In this document: positions 5,759 to 7,014 of the stretch, piece by piece
Layout: every line of letters begins with the position of its first letter
Numbering within the stretch: the first letter of the stretch is position 1
Origin: JBLHGN01 sp047616325
GTDB taxonomy: Bacteria > Pseudomonadota > Gammaproteobacteria > Pseudomonadales > Cellvibrionaceae
Length of the DNA stretch: 7,014 nucleotides
Assembly: GCA_047616325.1 (NCBI GenBank)
Contig: JBLHGN010000197.1
Location: forward strand, 1-7,014
Reading direction: 5' to 3'
The notes under the pieces: model-generated
Seen by the model: only the letters and a program-made list of their open reading frames with translations
Databases searched by the model: none
What the model was told of the DNA's origin: nothing
Translations under genes and position numbers: made by a program

Positions 5759-6481
5759 ATGAGCAAAGTTGCAATTGTTACCGGGGGTACCCGGGGCATA
5801 GGCGAAGCAATTTCAGTTCACCTAAAAGAAGCTGGCTATACCGTAGTCGCCAACTATGCAGGCAATGATGAAGCTGCGCAAACATTTAAAAATAAATACG
5901 GCATAGCGGTATACAAATTTGATGTTTCAGATTTTGACGCTTGCACCAAAGCAATCAAACAAATCACCGCCGATCTAGGGCACATAGATGTGCTGGTCAA
6001 TAATGCAGGTATCACTCGAGATGGCACCATTCACAAAATGTCACCAGAAAACTGGCAAAAAGTACTCGATACTAACCTTGGCTCATGTTTTAACATGTGT
6101 AGAAACGTTATCGATGGCATGCGCGAGCGAAATTTTGGACGCATTGTAAACATCGGCTCTATCAATGGGCAGGCAGGCCAATACGGTCAGGTGAATTATG
6201 CGGCGGCAAAATCTGGCATACATGGTTTCACTAAAGCCTTGGCACAAGAGGGTGCCTCGAAAAACATCACCGTCAACGCTATCGCTCCGGGCTATATCGC
6301 AACCGACATGGTGCGCGCTGTTCCCGAAAAAGTACTGGAAAAGATCGTAGCTCGAATACCTGTTGGTCGTCTTGGCGAAGCGGAAGAAATTGCGCGTGGC
6401 GTAGCCTTCCTAGTGGCCGATGAAGCCGGCTTTATTACAGGCTCCACACTATCCATTAATGGCGGCCAACACATGTACTAA
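5759..6481 (+). CDS. phaB: Acetoacetyl-CoA reductase
   Basis: Short-chain dehydrogenase that reduces acetoacetyl-CoA to (R)-3-hydroxybutyryl-CoA, usually with NADPH, to supply monomer for polyhydroxybutyrate synthesis in the cytosol. It has 240 residues, typical of the family. Visible: cofactor loop TGGTRGIG (8-15), NNAG (81-84), catalytic Ser134, Tyr147 and Lys151 in the segment SINGQAGQYGQVNYAAAK, and the ending SINGGQHMY. The 13-residue Ser-to-Tyr spacing and the NGQ.GQ.GQ.NY block are those of PhaB rather than of the closely related FabG of fatty-acid synthesis, which is the main alternative. AGGAG at 5747-5751, seven nt before the ATG, is a strong ribosome-binding site. It is divergent from cnoX and convergent with a phasin gene, which supports the PHB role. 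A hairpin terminator begins 19 bp after the stop. Confidence 0.93.
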   Translation: MSKVAIVTGGTRGIGEAISVHLKEAGYTVVANYAGNDEAAQTFKNKYGIAVYKFDVSDFDACTKAIKQITADLGHIDVLVNNAGITRDGTIHKMSPENWQKVLDTNLGSCFNMCRNVIDGMRERNFGRIVNIGSINGQAGQYGQVNYAAAKSGIHGFTKALAQEGASKNITVNAIAPGYIATDMVRAVPEKVLEKIVARIPVGRLGEAEEIARGVAFLVADEAGFITGSTLSINGGQHMY

Positions 6482-6499
6482 ACCTCCCCTGAAATCAAC

Positions 6500-6529
6500 A
6501 AAAAAGCCCACTGTAAAGCGGGCCTTTTT
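6500..6529. terminator. Shared rho-independent terminator between phaB and the phasin gene
   Basis: Read on the minus strand the RNA is A5-GGCCCGCU-UUAC-AGUGGGC-U6: a 13-bp stem counting the A-U flank, with two G-U pairs and a 4-nt loop (6516-6513). Read on the plus strand the same two positions become A-C mismatches, so the phaB-side hairpin is weaker, although it still ends in T5. It probably terminates both convergent transcripts, and the minus-strand phasin transcript best. Confidence 0.85.
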
Positions 6530-6624
6530 GCATCGATAGAACACATCCAAAATCAAGGCGATTTGCTTTGATTACCGCTTTCGTTAAAACCACTTTCAAT
6601 AAAACTAATGCAGCGCGAAGCGAC

Positions 6625-7014
6625 TCAAGCGCTTGCTTTAACCTCAGGCGTCGACTCAACCTTGGCTTTAGAAACATCAACCTTTTTAGCCTTAGCTTTT
6701 TTTGCAGCAGGTTTGACTGGAACAGGCTCAACCGGTGTAGCCTGAACGGGTGCAACCTTAGCTGACTGCTTGGCCGGAGTTTCGACGACTGTTGCGGCTA
6801 TGGCGGCGCCTTTAACTGTATCAATAGTGCTCTGCAACAACTCACCCACTTTGCCCTGGGCATCCGTTAACAGGTCGTAATTGTCGTGGGCATTGGTGGT
6901 CAACTTAACTTTAACGCCGCCCCAATAAGCTTTCTGAGCTTCAAAAATAGACTCGACATCTAAAGCGGGTTGAGATATGCCCTTGGCATACTCGATACTG
7001 TCTGCCATCATTTC
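6625..7014 (-). CDS. Phasin family protein (partial, 5' end beyond the right edge)
   Basis: Phasins coat polyhydroxyalkanoate granules and control their number and size. The 129 visible residues (ending at the TGA at 6625-6627) are the middle and C-terminal part. The frame continues through the window edge with a Glu codon before the first Met, so the ATG at 7011 is probably internal. The segment EMMADSIEYAKGISQ, then VESIFEAQKAYWGGVK and LLTDAQGKVGELLQS, is the amphipathic helical pattern of gammaproteobacterial phasins (Phasin_2 type); no signal peptide or membrane helix is visible. From about residue 77 of the visible part onward it changes to a low-complexity Ala/Pro/Val/Lys tail including KPAAKKAKAKK. 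Such tails in PhaF and PhaM bind DNA, which is possible here but unproven. It lies tail to tail with phaB, consistent with PHB metabolism. The family call rests on pattern and context. Confidence 0.82.
   Translation of the reverse strand, partial: EMMADSIEYAKGISQPALDVESIFEAQKAYWGGVKVKLTTNAHDNYDLLTDAQGKVGELLQSTIDTVKGAAIAATVVETPAKQSAKVAPVQATPVEPVPVKPAAKKAKAKKVDVSKAKVESTPEVKASA

Noticed and set aside
6626..6635. Perfect 10-bp palindrome CAAGCGCTTG at the phasin stop codon
   Set aside because: It has no loop, is short, and is explained by Ala/Ser codons plus the stop. No second copy was seen.
6495..6765. Frames of 86 (minus) and 65 (plus) codons over the phasin 3' end
   Set aside because: They overlap the phasin reading frame or the terminator, and their compositions are frame-shifted versions of its repetitive tail.

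Overview
The window reads as ordinary chromosome of a gammaproteobacterium of middling GC content. Grounds are a CnoX/YbbN protein very like the enterobacterial one, an SRP RNA gene placed just upstream of dnaX, and a DnaX with the E. coli-type zinc cysteines and frameshift site. A marine, Cellvibrionales- or Pseudomonadales-like host is my guess only. Every gene has a recognisable family. I saw no phage, transposon, CRISPR array or toxin-antitoxin pair, and no evidence for an undescribed multi-gene system. The points worth a second look are regulatory or structural details inside and between known genes.

Layout from left to right. At 1-1340 (minus strand, running off the left edge) is dnaX, the tau/gamma clamp-loader subunit, with an E. 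coli-like slippery heptamer that should also yield the short gamma form. At 1498-1607 (minus) is ffs, the 4.5S RNA of the signal recognition particle, with a good promoter and phased A-tracts upstream. At 1754-4129 (minus) lie serC then serA, in transcription order, which encode the second and first steps of serine synthesis from 3-phosphoglycerate. The SerC is of the Methanosarcina/alphaproteobacterial type rather than the E. coli type. At 4413-5264 (minus) is cnoX, a thioredoxin-TPR chaperedoxin with an intact CxxC site.

A 494-bp intergenic stretch then separates cnoX from the divergent plus-strand gene phaB (5759-6481), an NADPH-type acetoacetyl-CoA reductase of polyhydroxybutyrate synthesis. 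Converging on it from the right is the 3' part of a phasin gene (6625 to beyond 7014, minus), a granule-coat protein with a Lys/Ala-rich tail. The two share a hairpin terminator between their ends. PhaB makes the (R)-3-hydroxybutyryl-CoA monomer and the phasin coats the polymer granule, so the right end is a small PHB locus; no PHA synthase lies inside the window.

Starts were moved from the longest reading frame for serC (to 4129) and cnoX (to 5264), on family length and, for serC, a clear Shine-Dalgarno. Promoter calls are by eye and are weaker than the gene calls.
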